In this document: positions 43,859 through 56,321 of the stretch, piece after piece
How positions within the stretch are numbered: position 1 is the first letter of the stretch
How the letters are laid out: every line of letters begins with the position of its first letter
Assembly: GCA_002238415.1 (NCBI GenBank)
Contig: MPMI01000011.1
Location: forward strand, 1-64,000
Direction: 5' to 3'
DNA: 64,000 nt
DNA from: Desulfurellaceae bacterium bin18
Lineage (GTDB): Bacteria > Desulfobacterota > Binatia > Bin18
Made by a program: the position numbers and the translations under genes
The notes under the pieces: model-generated
Seen by the model: only the letters and a program-made list of their open reading frames with translations
Database searches by the model: none
Told to the model about the DNA's origin: nothing

Positions 43859-45652
43859 TTACATCGCGTCCTTGCGAATCAACCCCTTCAGGTCGTCTTC
43901 CCAGGGCGGGAGTTCAAAGCCGGCCGGGACTTCAACCAGATGGAGCCGGTGATTGCCCTTTGGTCCGGTGCCTTCACTGATATCAATGATGCGGAGTTGG
44001 TCCGCAAAACCATCAGCCTGAAGGCGCTTCCACTCTTCTTCCCAGAGCAGGATGAAATAGCTGGTCTTCGGGGTTGTGGGCGGGAAATAAAAGGGGATGC
44101 GCCGGTCAGCATAATACAGGGCACCGCTGTCAAAGCTCCGGAAAAAGAAGAGGGGCTGTTCCCCCACCTGCTCGACAATGCGGCCCATAAAGGGCCGAAA
44201 GGTCCGCGCGGCGGCAAGAGTGGGCTGAATCACGTGGTTGATGAGTAGGAAGATGCTCGTCGTAAACACCACCAGTCCGCCAAACACACGGTCCCAGGCC
44301 TGGCGTCGCAGACCCCAGACTAACAAGACCATTGCGCTCCCAACGCCTAAAAACCAGCTGGCAAACGCGCCGGGATGGCCGGCAACAATACCCGTGAATA
44401 AGGGCAGATTGCTCTGGTCTTTCGGGTGCAGAAACGGCCGGATCAGACCGAGCGGATCAAACCCGCTGGCGTGAGCGATCACCCCGATCATAGCCAGACC
44501 GATCACCCCACAGCAGACAGCGCCGGCGGTCTTCAGCAACGCGAGAAAGCCGGGGGGCAGGTCGATCTCTCCTCGACGGAGTTCCTGCCACCAGGCTCCC
44601 AGCAGCAGGGCAATGGCCGGATAGATGGGCAGGATGTACACCGTGCGCTTACTGCTTGAAGCCGAATAGAACAGAAAAATCGTGACGATCCAGACAATCA
44701 GATAGGTAAAATTCTTCTCGGCCCAATCCTGCCGGCATCGGTATAAAAAATAGAGCAGCGGCAGAAAGAAAAAGCTCCATGGAGCCATGCCCAGAAACAG
44801 ATTAGGGATGAAATAATAGAAAGGGTGGACGTGCCCGGCGCCTGCCGACCCGCTCGACACAAAGCGCAGCACATTTTCTTTCATGATCTGCTTCTCAAAA
44901 AACGCCTCGCCGCCGTGCCACAGGGCCAGCGCGTACCACGATCCGGCGATGAGGAGAAACAGCAAACCGCCGGTGACGAGATGCAAGCGACGGACAAACA
45001 GCAGGTCACGTTTGACGCACAAGAAGACGCCGATGACCAGACCCGGCAGCACCGCGCCGATGGGTCCTTTGGCCAGGGTGGCCAGACCGAGCAGGCAGAA
45101 GAAACCGAGCGCCTCGCCCCAGCCCACGCGTTGCTCGCGATATATGGACCAAAAGGAGAAAAAAGCCGCGACCATAAAAAAGGTCAGCGTCATATCCACT
45201 CGGGCCGTTGTCGCAGCCCGGACCCACTCAAAGCTGGTGGCCAGGGTCAGACCGGCAATCAGCCCAGCCTCAACACCCCACAGGACGGCGCCGACCCGAT
45301 AGGTCAGGAGCACACCGATGAGGGCCAGTAGCGCGGAAGGCAAGCGAATCGAGAACTCGCTCAACTGACCCAAGACGAGCGCAGCCAGCGTTCCAAGCCA
45401 GTGAAAGAGCGGAGGTTTTGACGGAATAATGTGGCCGTTGCGCAAGGGCAGAATCCAGTCACCGTTGTGATAGATCTCCCAGATAACGGTCGCCTCGCGC
45501 GGTTGTCCCTTGGTGTAAAAAGGGATGTCACCCAGGCCCCAGATGAATATCAGGCCGCAGAAGAGGCTGAGAAACACGCCAAAGAAGAGAACGTGGGATT
45601 GCAACAGCTTCTCCTCGACAGTCCGAACGGCACGCACCAGGCGGCTGTTCAC
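43859..45652 (-). CDS. ArnT-like glycosyltransferase (GT39/GT83 superfamily), second of a pair
   Basis: 597 residues, inner-membrane polytopic enzyme with about 11-12 helices. The N-terminal periplasmic loop IPFYTKGQPREATVIWEI and RNGHIIPSKPPLFHWLG carries the catalytic acidic residue typical of lipid-linked sugar transferases. A C-terminal periplasmic domain follows (about residues 470-597). It probably moves a sugar from an undecaprenyl carrier to lipid A or another envelope lipid. It overlaps the paralogous gene upstream (ATGA). A fragment of its 3' end is also found at 25573-25632. Confidence 0.85.
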   Translation of the reverse strand: MNSRLVRAVRTVEEKLLQSHVLFFGVFLSLFCGLIFIWGLGDIPFYTKGQPREATVIWEIYHNGDWILPLRNGHIIPSKPPLFHWLGTLAALVLGQLSEFSIRLPSALLALIGVLLTYRVGAVLWGVEAGLIAGLTLATSFEWVRAATTARVDMTLTFFMVAAFFSFWSIYREQRVGWGEALGFFCLLGLATLAKGPIGAVLPGLVIGVFLCVKRDLLFVRRLHLVTGGLLFLLIAGSWYALALWHGGEAFFEKQIMKENVLRFVSSGSAGAGHVHPFYYFIPNLFLGMAPWSFFFLPLLYFLYRCRQDWAEKNFTYLIVWIVTIFLFYSASSSKRTVYILPIYPAIALLLGAWWQELRRGEIDLPPGFLALLKTAGAVCCGVIGLAMIGVIAHASGFDPLGLIRPFLHPKDQSNLPLFTGIVAGHPGAFASWFLGVGSAMVLLVWGLRRQAWDRVFGGLVVFTTSIFLLINHVIQPTLAAARTFRPFMGRIVEQVGEQPLFFFRSFDSGALYYADRRIPFYFPPTTPKTSYFILLWEEEWKRLQADGFADQLRIIDISEGTGPKGNHRLHLVEVPAGFELPPWEDDLKGLIRKDAM

Positions 45653-47523
45653 GATGCAGGGTTCTCGTCCATGGGTTCACCTGATGTTTCAGGCGCAGTG
45701 GGCTCTTCGGACTCGGACGGGGCAGGGAGGACCGCTGTCCCCGTTTCCTCGTTTTGCTCAGGCCGAGGGAGCAATGCGGCAAGCACCAGGCGATGTTTCT
45801 TGTCCGGTCCCTTGCTCTCACTCGTGACCAGACGCTCAAGAAGAGGTTGGCTCTCTGAGAGCTCCGGCCAGTCCGTCTCCCGGACGAGTACATACAGCAC
45901 GGCGTCAGTCTGCGGTGCGCCTCCCGGTCCGACGCCCGAATACCATGCGTCAACGTCCCCAACATCTGATGGCTGTTGGAGGGCGCCCTGACTCATTTCA
46001 GGGATACGACGGTCCGCGTAGAAAATGGCCCCATAGTCAGAGGCCGGATGGTAAAAATACAGCGGCGCGTCCTGCACCATGGAACGCACGCCCAGCATAA
46101 AGGATTTATACGTTCGCTCTCGGGCCAGAAGAGGATGAAACAGGGCATTCGCAAAGTATAGCGATGCGGAGATCGAAACCGTCAGCGCGGCAAAGACCGA
46201 GACCCATCGGTCCCGACGCAACCCCCAGATATACCAGCCGGTTGCTCCGGCGAGCAGCGTAATCCAAATGCAGACGAGCGGAAACTGACCTTGTAAACTC
46301 TGCGCGACAATAGGCAGATTCGCCCGATCCCGAGGGTGCAGGAAAGGGGCAATCAGATGATCCAGATTAAAACCGACGCCGTGGGTGACCAGCACAATGA
46401 GTATGAGCGCCCCAGCACCGCCCAGGGCAAGCGCGCAGCCGCGGACGACGCGTTTGATCGCAGGCGACGATAACGCTCGTGACCCTTCTATCAATTCTTG
46501 CCACCACCGCCCGAGCAATAAGGCCAGGGCCGGATAGAGCGGCAGAATATAATTACTGCGTTTCCCGGACGCCAGAGTAAAAAAGAGAAACTCAACCCCT
46601 ACCCAGAGCAGCAGGTAGAGCTGTTTCTTCTCCCGCCGGAGATCGCCTGCCCGATAGAGCGTAAATCCAAGTGCGGGAAAGAAAAGGCTCCAAGGCAGCA
46701 TCCCGACAAAGAGCGTTGGCACATAATACAGCAGGGTGTGCTCTCGACTCGGTCCGCCTTTCTCGCTGGCAAAAAATCGGAACACATTCTCATCCAGAAT
46801 CTGGCGTTGGAAAAACTCTCCGCCGCCTTGGAAGAGGGCCAGTACGTACCACGACGCGGCAATACAGCCCGCTATCAGCAGCCCCTGGCCGAGATGCAGG
46901 CGGCGAAGAAACGCGAGTTCTCTGGTCCACCACAAAAAGCTGCCCACAACCAGGATGGGCAGCAGCAGCCCCAACGGCCCTTTGGCCAGGACGGCAAAAC
47001 CGATGCTGGCGTAAAGGAGAATGAGCGTTCGCGGTTGTGTCGCCCGTTCCTGGAAGGCGCGAAAAAAGAAAAACTGCGCAGTCGTGAGGAAAAACAGCAG
47101 GACCATATCGCTACGCGCATTGATTGACCACCGTGCCCATTCCGGGCAGGTGGCCAGGATCAGAGCAGCCAGCAACCCTACCCGCCAGTTCCAGACCGCG
47201 CGCCCGAAGAAAAACGTACCCAGGACGGTTGCAGAGGCAAACAGGGCGGAGGGGAATCGGACCGCCCACTCACTTACCTGGCCGGTAATCAAGGAGACCA
47301 CGGCACCGATCCAGTGAAACAACGGCGGCTTGAGTGGCTGTTCGACCCCGTTCCGCAGAGGGAGAATCCACCCGCCGCCGTTCACCATTTCCCAGACGAT
47401 CAGGGCTTCTTTTGATTCTTCGTAATTGTAAAAGGGGATGCGTCCGAGATCGAAAAAATAGAGTAGAAAACAGAGAAAGAGGAGCCCGGCGACAATCTGG
47501 CGGGTGCGCTGCGGTTCGTTCAT
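45649..47523 (-). CDS. ArnT-like glycosyltransferase, first of a pair
   Basis: 624 residues, the same family and topology as the following gene: IPFYNYEESKEALIVWEMVN, then LRNGVEQPLKPPLFHWIG, then a ladder of helices and a periplasmic C-terminal domain ending with an acidic, proline-rich tail. The two genes diverge well beyond recent duplication. Their 4-base overlap shows one transcript. An inverted-repeat element lies just upstream of the start. Confidence 0.85.
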   Translation of the reverse strand: MNEPQRTRQIVAGLLFLCFLLYFFDLGRIPFYNYEESKEALIVWEMVNGGGWILPLRNGVEQPLKPPLFHWIGAVVSLITGQVSEWAVRFPSALFASATVLGTFFFGRAVWNWRVGLLAALILATCPEWARWSINARSDMVLLFFLTTAQFFFFRAFQERATQPRTLILLYASIGFAVLAKGPLGLLLPILVVGSFLWWTRELAFLRRLHLGQGLLIAGCIAASWYVLALFQGGGEFFQRQILDENVFRFFASEKGGPSREHTLLYYVPTLFVGMLPWSLFFPALGFTLYRAGDLRREKKQLYLLLWVGVEFLFFTLASGKRSNYILPLYPALALLLGRWWQELIEGSRALSSPAIKRVVRGCALALGGAGALILIVLVTHGVGFNLDHLIAPFLHPRDRANLPIVAQSLQGQFPLVCIWITLLAGATGWYIWGLRRDRWVSVFAALTVSISASLYFANALFHPLLARERTYKSFMLGVRSMVQDAPLYFYHPASDYGAIFYADRRIPEMSQGALQQPSDVGDVDAWYSGVGPGGAPQTDAVLYVLVRETDWPELSESQPLLERLVTSESKGPDKKHRLVLAALLPRPEQNEETGTAVLPAPSESEEPTAPETSGEPMDENPAS

Positions 47524-47533
47524 GCACTACCTC

Positions 47534-47591
47534 AAAGAGTGAACGTGTCCTCCACCAATAGATAGGCAGATGCTGGACACGTTTACTCTTT
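47534..47591. repeat. hairpin repeat, copy 1
   Basis: AAAGAGTGAACGTGTCC and GGACACGTTTACTCTTT form a 17-bp stem with one mismatch. It resembles the element at 48064-48119 in inverted orientation, including parts of the loop. The following 47592-47724 shows no gene. Confidence 0.6.
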
Positions 47592-47724
47592 AGATACCGA
47601 AGCCACTATCTGCCGGACGGTGGGCTGTCAAATCCCTCGGGACGCCTCTTTTGCCCAAACAGTAGAGCCAGGAACGACGTGAAACAGCCCGGCAGCCGGT
47701 GCAAGGGGCTGCGGGAAACCGGCG

Positions 47725-47994
47725 CTATGAAGAGGCTCCGCTCCGTCTCAGCACCCGGTAATGGGTGAGGAGCTGCCCGACGCGTTCCTGCTCAGATGTG
47801 TGTCGTCTCAACTCAAGGAAGAGTTTCACCAGTTCGTCTTCCCCCGCTTCGTCGGCAGGCTGTAAGACCTTGAGCAGTTCTTCTACTAAGTTGGGAAATT
47901 TTTCGCTGGGGATGTAGTAGTGCGCCCAGCCAAACTCACAGTGGCGGTGAAGGATCTTTGCAATCATTTTTTCTAAGTTTTCCTGGCCCGTCAT
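47725..47994 (-). CDS. small unknown helical protein
   Basis: 89 residues with GGAGGAGG about ten bases before the ATG. Probably all-helical: TGQENLEKMIAKILHRHCEF, a short WAHYYIPSEKFPNLVEELL, and two further helices. No family recognised. It lies between two inverted copies of a hairpin repeat. Confidence 0.6.
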   Translation of the reverse strand: MTGQENLEKMIAKILHRHCEFGWAHYYIPSEKFPNLVEELLKVLQPADEAGEDELVKLFLELRRHTSEQERVGQLLTHYRVLRRSGASS

Positions 47995-48063
47995 GACTGC
48001 CCTGCCTCCTCCATAAAGAGCGCCGTCACCTTAATGACTCTCCCTGTCAGAGTCAAGACGAAT

Positions 48064-48119
48064 AAAAGGGTAAACGTGCCAACATCGGCACGCTTATTGG
48101 AGGGCACGTTTACCCTTTT
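48064..48119. repeat. hairpin repeat, copy 2
   Basis: AAAAGGGTAAACGTGCC and GGCACGTTTACCCTTTT form a perfect 17-bp stem around a 22-base loop. Located just upstream of mutY; related to the hairpin at 47534-47591. Confidence 0.65.
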
Positions 48120-48162
48120 CCCCCTTTCCCCAGCGCCGGGTTTCTGTCACAAGAGGTCCACA

Positions 48163-48882
48163 GTGTTACGTACGCCAAAACCCCAGCCCGCCCGCGCACG
48201 GCGGAGGAAGGACCCGCTGATTGCTCACCCGGCAACTATCCGGGCATTTCAACGCCGTCTGATTGCCTGGTATCAGCAGCATGGACGGGATCTGCCTTGG
48301 CGACGGACGCGCGACCCCTATGAGATTTTGGTGTCTGAGGTCATGCTGCAACAAACCCAAGTCCAACGCGCCTTGCTGTATTACGAGAAATTTTTGCAGA
48401 AATACCCCACGACAGAGGCCCTGGCGAAGGCGCACGAACCCCAGGTCCGTGAGGCCTGGGACGGCCTGGGCTACTACGCGCGGGCCCGAAATCTGCAGAA
48501 GGCGACCCAACAGATTGTCACTCAACACCAGGGCAAATTTCCGCGCGACCCGGAAGAGCTGACGAAACTGCCCGGCATTGGCCCATATACCGCGGGGGCA
48601 GTTTCAAGCTTCGCCTTTCACAAAGACGCCGCCATTCTGGATACCAACGCGGCCCGGGTCCTGCGGCGGTTTTTTGGCCTTACCCTCCGGCAGCGTACGC
48701 CCCGCTTCCTCTGGACGGTTGCCCGGCAGGTTACCCCCAAGGGGCAGGCCCATATCTTTAATCAAGCCATTATGGATGTGGGCGCGACCATTTGTGTGGC
48801 ACGCGCGCCTCGCTGTCCACAGTGCCCGCTCCGTCCGGTGTGCCGGCAGGGAAAAACAACCGTCCCTGCGGGTTCGGTTTGA
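48163..48882 (+). CDS. mutY: A/G-specific adenine glycosylase (short form)
   Basis: Removes adenine mispaired with 8-oxoguanine. The frame extends to 48034, but that part overlaps the hairpin repeat; the GTG at 48163 with AGAGG upstream gives 239 residues. Catalytic S-E-V-M-L-Q-Q-T-Q, helix-hairpin-helix L-P-G-I-G-P-Y-T-A-G, catalytic Asp in ILDTNAARVLRR, and iron-sulfur cysteines C-x6-C-x2-C-x5-C (CVARAPRCPQCPLRPVC) are all present. The protein stops right after the cluster, so the C-terminal NUDIX-like 8-oxoG recognition domain is missing. Mispair recognition may be weaker, or the enzyme may be a MutY/MIG-like variant. Confidence 0.88.
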   Translation: MLRTPKPQPARARRRKDPLIAHPATIRAFQRRLIAWYQQHGRDLPWRRTRDPYEILVSEVMLQQTQVQRALLYYEKFLQKYPTTEALAKAHEPQVREAWDGLGYYARARNLQKATQQIVTQHQGKFPRDPEELTKLPGIGPYTAGAVSSFAFHKDAAILDTNAARVLRRFFGLTLRQRTPRFLWTVARQVTPKGQAHIFNQAIMDVGATICVARAPRCPQCPLRPVCRQGKTTVPAGSV

Positions 48883-48961
48883 CGCTCTTGCGGTTCTCCC
48901 GTATAGTGACCCCCCGACGGCCCAGCGGCCTTGCCGCCGCGGGTCCTGAGGTCTCCCAAGC

Positions 48962-52217
<3,256 letters not shown>

Positions 52218-52335
52218 CGACCGTCTTGGTCACGCCACCCCCATTCGTCGTTTCGCCTTTCAGCACATGGGTGCTGCTCTTGTTTGATTCGCATAGGAGA
52301 GATGATAGGCTGCCCACGGTTGCTGGAGTACGTTC

Positions 52336-52926
52336 ATGAGTCGTCATCAAATCCGCTTTATGCTGGGCATTACGGTACTTGGGCTCATCCTTGCCCTGGG
52401 CTATCTCAGCTCTCAGGTGGGAAAAGATCCGGCGACCGCGCGCCTCATCGACGAACTCTCGACCCCGGACGTGACCGAAGAGACAATGGTCCAGCGCATG
52501 ACGGAGTTCCGCCGGGTGAAGATGCAGGACGGCAAAAAAGTGTGGGAAATTGTGGCCCGGCAGGCGCGCTATTTTGCGGATACCAACGCCGTCGTCATTG
52601 ACACTCCAGAAGTTTCGCTCTATTTCAGCGATGGCGAAGCAGTCGCGTTACGCTGTCAGGAAGGCACAGTCCACCTGAATGGGGAGTCAGACTTACTCCA
52701 CATCGACCTCCGGGGTAACCTTGAGATACAGATGGGAGCAATCTCCCTAAAGACCGACCAAGCAACCTACGACCGCCAGAAGAATACCATATCCTCAGAC
52801 GGGGTCATTTACGTTGTCGGTCAAGGATTTACGCTTGAAGGCAAAGGCTATACTGTCGCTGTTGATACCAAGCAACTGACCCTGAAGGCAGAGGTCTATA
52901 CGACGGTGACACGGGAGTCCGGATGA
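52336..52926 (+). CDS. lptC: LPS export protein LptC
   Basis: 196 residues. One N-terminal membrane helix (FMLGITVLGLILALGYLSSQ) and a periplasmic beta-jellyroll (MTEFRRVKMQDGKKVWEIVA, ADTNAVVIDTPEVSLYF, TDQATYDRQKNTISSDGVIY). It links the inner-membrane transporter to the LptA bridge. GGAG lies eight bases before the ATG. Overlaps lptA. Confidence 0.88.
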   Translation: MSRHQIRFMLGITVLGLILALGYLSSQVGKDPATARLIDELSTPDVTEETMVQRMTEFRRVKMQDGKKVWEIVARQARYFADTNAVVIDTPEVSLYFSDGEAVALRCQEGTVHLNGESDLLHIDLRGNLEIQMGAISLKTDQATYDRQKNTISSDGVIYVVGQGFTLEGKGYTVAVDTKQLTLKAEVYTTVTRESG

Positions 52927-53519
52927 TGCGTTCAACAGCGGTGGGGACTGGGTGGGTGGTCTTTGTCACGATCCTTGTTATCCCCTTTTTCTTGTCTACG
53001 TTGACGCGAGCAGCCGAAGACGCCCAACCTAGCCCGACCGACCAAACAGTCCAAGATTCGGCCGCGACCTTTGCGGATTCCCTGTCCCTCACCTCTCGAA
53101 AAGACCCCATTCATATTCGCTCGCATGACCTCGAGTTCTTCTACGAAGAGAAGCGTATCCAGTATCGCGGGAATGTGGTGGTGACCCAGGGGGATATGAC
53201 CTTAAAGAGCGATAGGCTAACGGTGCTGTATGAAGACCCCGCATCAGCAGCCTCGGATACCGCAGCGCAGCAACGGCTCAAACATATTGTTGCCGAGGGG
53301 AGTGTCGAAATTACTTCTGGCGGACGGCGCGCCACGAGCCGCAAAGCGATTTTCAATCAGAAAAAACGCACGGTTACGCTCAGAGGGAACGCGGTTCTTC
53401 AGGAGGGTTCCAACCGAGTCAAGGGAGATATCGTGACCGTCTTTCTTGACGAGAATCGCAGTATTGTAAAAGGTGGGAAGGGAAAGCGGAGGGCCCAGAT
53501 GGTCCTTATTCCCGACTAA
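52923..53519 (+). CDS. lptA: LPS periplasmic bridge protein LptA
   Basis: 198 residues. Signal sequence (VVFVTILVIPFFLSTLTRAA), then an OstA-type domain: PIHIRSHDLEFFYEEKRIQY, RGNVVVTQGDMTLKSDRLTV, AEGSVEITSGGRRATSRKAI, LRGNAVLQEGSNRVKGDIVT. Carries LPS across the periplasm. Between lptC and lptB as usual. Confidence 0.9.
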   Translation: MMRSTAVGTGWVVFVTILVIPFFLSTLTRAAEDAQPSPTDQTVQDSAATFADSLSLTSRKDPIHIRSHDLEFFYEEKRIQYRGNVVVTQGDMTLKSDRLTVLYEDPASAASDTAAQQRLKHIVAEGSVEITSGGRRATSRKAIFNQKKRTVTLRGNAVLQEGSNRVKGDIVTVFLDENRSIVKGGKGKRRAQMVLIPD

Positions 53520-53581
53520 TACGCCAGGGGAGCCGTTGCGACGAAACCGAGCAGCGCGCCGCACAAGGAAAGAAGAGCGGA

Positions 53582-54313
53582 GTGAGTGATACGCCAGTCC
53601 TCCAAGCCGAAGGCTTGTGGAAAACCTACGGGAAACGCGTCGTGCTGCGTGATGTCAGCGTTCGCGTCACAGGCGGCGAAGTGGTGGGCTTACTCGGTCC
53701 CAACGGCGCCGGAAAGACGACGACCTTTTCGATCATCGTCGGCATTATTCGGCCCGATAAGGGTGAAGTCTACTATAATGATGACGAGATTACGACCTTG
53801 CCCATGCATAAGCGGGCCCGCCGGGGGGTGACCTATCTACCCCAGGAACCCTCAGTTTTCCGAAAGTTGACCGTAGCGGAAAATGTCATGGCTATTCTGG
53901 AGACTACCTCCCTGAACAAAGCGCAACGCGAAGAACGCCTGGCTGAGCTGCTGGCAGAGCTAGGGATTAGCCATCTGGCAGCCAATCGGGCGGATTCGCT
54001 CTCTGGAGGAGAACGACGCCGGGTCGAAATTTCGCGTGCGCTGGTGATGTCGCCGGCATTTATGCTCCTGGATGAACCCTTTGCCGGAATCGATCCGCTT
54101 TCGGTTGTTGATATCCAGGAGATTATTGTGCAATTACGCGAACGCGGGATCGGCATTCTTGTCACCGACCACAATGTTCGAGAGACGCTGAGCATTTGTG
54201 ACCGGGCCTATATTCTGAGCGATGGCAGTGTATTTGAGGAAGGAACGCCCCAGGAAATTACGGCGAGTAGTCGCGCCCGAGAGGTCTACTTGGGAGAGCG
54301 CTTCCGCCTCTAG
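53582..54313 (+). CDS. lptB: LPS export ABC ATPase
   Basis: 243 residues, GTG start. Walker A LLGPNGAGKTTTFSII, TYLPQEPSVFRKLTVAENV (Q-loop with the LptB-specific stretch), LSGGERRRVEISRALV, Walker B FMLLDEPFAGIDPLSV, and the H-loop VTDHNVRETL. Powers extraction of LPS by LptFGC; lptF and lptG are not in this window. Confidence 0.95.
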   Translation: MSDTPVLQAEGLWKTYGKRVVLRDVSVRVTGGEVVGLLGPNGAGKTTTFSIIVGIIRPDKGEVYYNDDEITTLPMHKRARRGVTYLPQEPSVFRKLTVAENVMAILETTSLNKAQREERLAELLAELGISHLAANRADSLSGGERRRVEISRALVMSPAFMLLDEPFAGIDPLSVVDIQEIIVQLRERGIGILVTDHNVRETLSICDRAYILSDGSVFEEGTPQEITASSRAREVYLGERFRL

Positions 54314-54338
54314 TGACTAGGGACAAGGGTAGAGTTGT

Positions 54339-55796
54339 ATGGGGTTAGACCTCAGACTGACTCAGAAATTAACCCAAAAACTGGTGATGACGCCCCAATT
54401 GCGTCAAGCCATCAAAATTCTGCAGCTGCCCCGTGGAGAGCTTGATACGCTCATTGATGAAGAGCTGGCGGAGAATCCGGTCATTGAGCGCGTCACCGAG
54501 GACGAGGCGATTTTTGACGACGGCCGCGGCAATGGCGAAGAGCCAACCCAGACCGCCACACCAGACGCGAACACAGAAAAGGACCAGATTGACTGGCAAA
54601 CTTATCTCAGCACCTATAATAACAATAACGACATGCCGGCCCTTCCTCCACCTGGAGACGAAGACGCGGATAGTGAGCGTCAAAATGCCCCAGAGGATCG
54701 TCTGCCCCGCACAGAGTCGCTGGCCGAACATCTCACCTGGCAGTTACGCTTCCGCAGCCTGACCGAAACAGAAGAACATCTCGCCTCTCTGATCGTCGGC
54801 AATCTGGACGTTGACGGCTATCTGGAGGCCAGCGTCGAGGAACTCGCAGAGAGTGCAGACGGCAGTCCCGAGGAGGTTGAACGAGTCTTACGTATTGTGC
54901 AGTCGTGCGACCCGATTGGAGTCGGCGCCCGAGACCTCCAGGAATGCCTACTGTTACAACTGTGTGCGGCTCAGCACGAGGACGAAGCGATTGACGAGTC
55001 CCTGCTCCATTTAACAAAAACGATTGTCCAGCAGCATCTCCAGAGCCTTGAGGGACGGCGCTATGATCGGTTGGCAAAAGCGCTCAAAGTTCCGACGGAA
55101 GGAATCCAGCGGGCGATCAAAATCATTACGGCTCTTGAACCCAAGCCCGGACGCAATTACGGTGACGGGGATATCCGCTATGTCACGCCGGATGTGGATG
55201 TCCATAAGATCGGAGACGAGTATCGGGTGACGCTCAACGAAGAGGGTCTGCCGCGTCTCAAGGTGAGCAATGCCTATCGCCATTTACTCACCCAAGACGG
55301 CGAGGCAAAAGAGTATGTCCAGGATAAACTGCGTGCAGCAGCCTGGCTGATTAAGAGTATTCACCAACGCCAGCGGACCCTACTCATGGTTGCTGAGAGT
55401 CTGGTCAAATTTCAGCAGGATTTTCTGAACCATGGCGTTTCCCATATGCGCCCACTGGTGTTACGCGATGTGGCAGATGACATCGGCGTGCATGAGTCAA
55501 CGGTCAGCCGGGCCATTGCGGGCAAGTATATCGCCACGCCACGCGGCTTGTATCCACTCAAAAAATTCTTCACAACAGGGCTGAAGAGCCACTATGGACA
55601 AGACGTTTCGGCGGAAAGCGTCAAGGCCCAAATTCGAGCCCTGATTGATCGGGAAGACCCGTACAGACCCCTGAGTGATGAAGAAATTGCAAAAACACTG
55701 TCCCGTAGTCATATCAAGATTGCCCGCCGGACCGTCGCCAAATACAGAGAGGGCCTCAATATTCTTTCCTCTGCAAAGCGGAAATACGCCCGCTAG
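54339..55796 (+). CDS. rpoN: RNA polymerase sigma-54 factor
   Basis: 485 residues. Region I (LTQKLTQKLVMTPQLRQAIK, then ILQLPRGELDTLIDEELAEN) binds activators; an acidic region II contains NNNND; a core-binding domain follows; a helix-turn-helix is at DVADDIGVHESTVSRAIAGK; and the RpoN box ARRTVAKYRE is near the C terminus. Directs transcription from -24/-12 promoters with enhancer-binding ATPases. Downstream of lptB by 25 bases, a conserved proteobacterial arrangement; the usual hpf gene between rpoN and ptsN is absent. Confidence 0.96.
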   Translation: MGLDLRLTQKLTQKLVMTPQLRQAIKILQLPRGELDTLIDEELAENPVIERVTEDEAIFDDGRGNGEEPTQTATPDANTEKDQIDWQTYLSTYNNNNDMPALPPPGDEDADSERQNAPEDRLPRTESLAEHLTWQLRFRSLTETEEHLASLIVGNLDVDGYLEASVEELAESADGSPEEVERVLRIVQSCDPIGVGARDLQECLLLQLCAAQHEDEAIDESLLHLTKTIVQQHLQSLEGRRYDRLAKALKVPTEGIQRAIKIITALEPKPGRNYGDGDIRYVTPDVDVHKIGDEYRVTLNEEGLPRLKVSNAYRHLLTQDGEAKEYVQDKLRAAAWLIKSIHQRQRTLLMVAESLVKFQQDFLNHGVSHMRPLVLRDVADDIGVHESTVSRAIAGKYIATPRGLYPLKKFFTTGLKSHYGQDVSAESVKAQIRALIDREDPYRPLSDEEIAKTLSRSHIKIARRTVAKYREGLNILSSAKRKYAR

Positions 55797-55830
55797 GCGG
55801 TAGTCCTATTCGGAATGAAGGAATACTCCC

Positions 55831-56292
55831 ATGCGTGTCGTTGATATCCTCAACCAAGAATCTATTCTCCCCCAGCTCCAGGGCCGCACAAAGACCGATG
55901 TCCTCCGTGAGCTCGCCCAACACCTCGCCCAGCACACACAAGGTGTCGACGCCGAGCAGTTGGTCGCCGTGCTCCTGGACCGTGAACGTCTCGGCACAAC
56001 GGCCATTGGTGAAGGCATTGCCATACCCCATGGGAAGTTGTCCGGACTCAGGAACGTAGTTGCCGTTTTTGGCCTGAGTCCACACGGGGTGGACTGTAGC
56101 TCCCTTGATGGCGGGCTGACGCGGCTCTTCTTTTTGCTGGTTGCGCCAGAGGATTCTGCCGGCGTCCACCTCAAGGCCCTGGCTCGGGTCTCTCGACTCT
56201 TGAAAGACAAGACGTTTCGAGAACGCTTGCTCCAAGGCGGTAGCCAAGCGGATTTACACCGGCTGATCTGCGAGGAAGATAACAACCTGTAG
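55831..56292 (+). CDS. ptsN: nitrogen-PTS EIIA protein
   Basis: 153 residues. The phosphorylatable histidine is in GIAIPHGKLSGL (about residue 68). ILPQLQGRTKTDVLRELAQH at the N terminus and LKALARVSRLLKDKTFRERL near the C terminus complete the EIIA-Ntr fold. Regulatory rather than sugar-transporting; partners here are the HPr-like protein encoded two genes downstream and probably a PtsP elsewhere. Confidence 0.93.
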   Translation: MRVVDILNQESILPQLQGRTKTDVLRELAQHLAQHTQGVDAEQLVAVLLDRERLGTTAIGEGIAIPHGKLSGLRNVVAVFGLSPHGVDCSSLDGGLTRLFFLLVAPEDSAGVHLKALARVSRLLKDKTFRERLLQGGSQADLHRLICEEDNNL

Positions 56293-56321
56293 CGGGGAGG
56301 CCACACCCGACACGTACCGCT

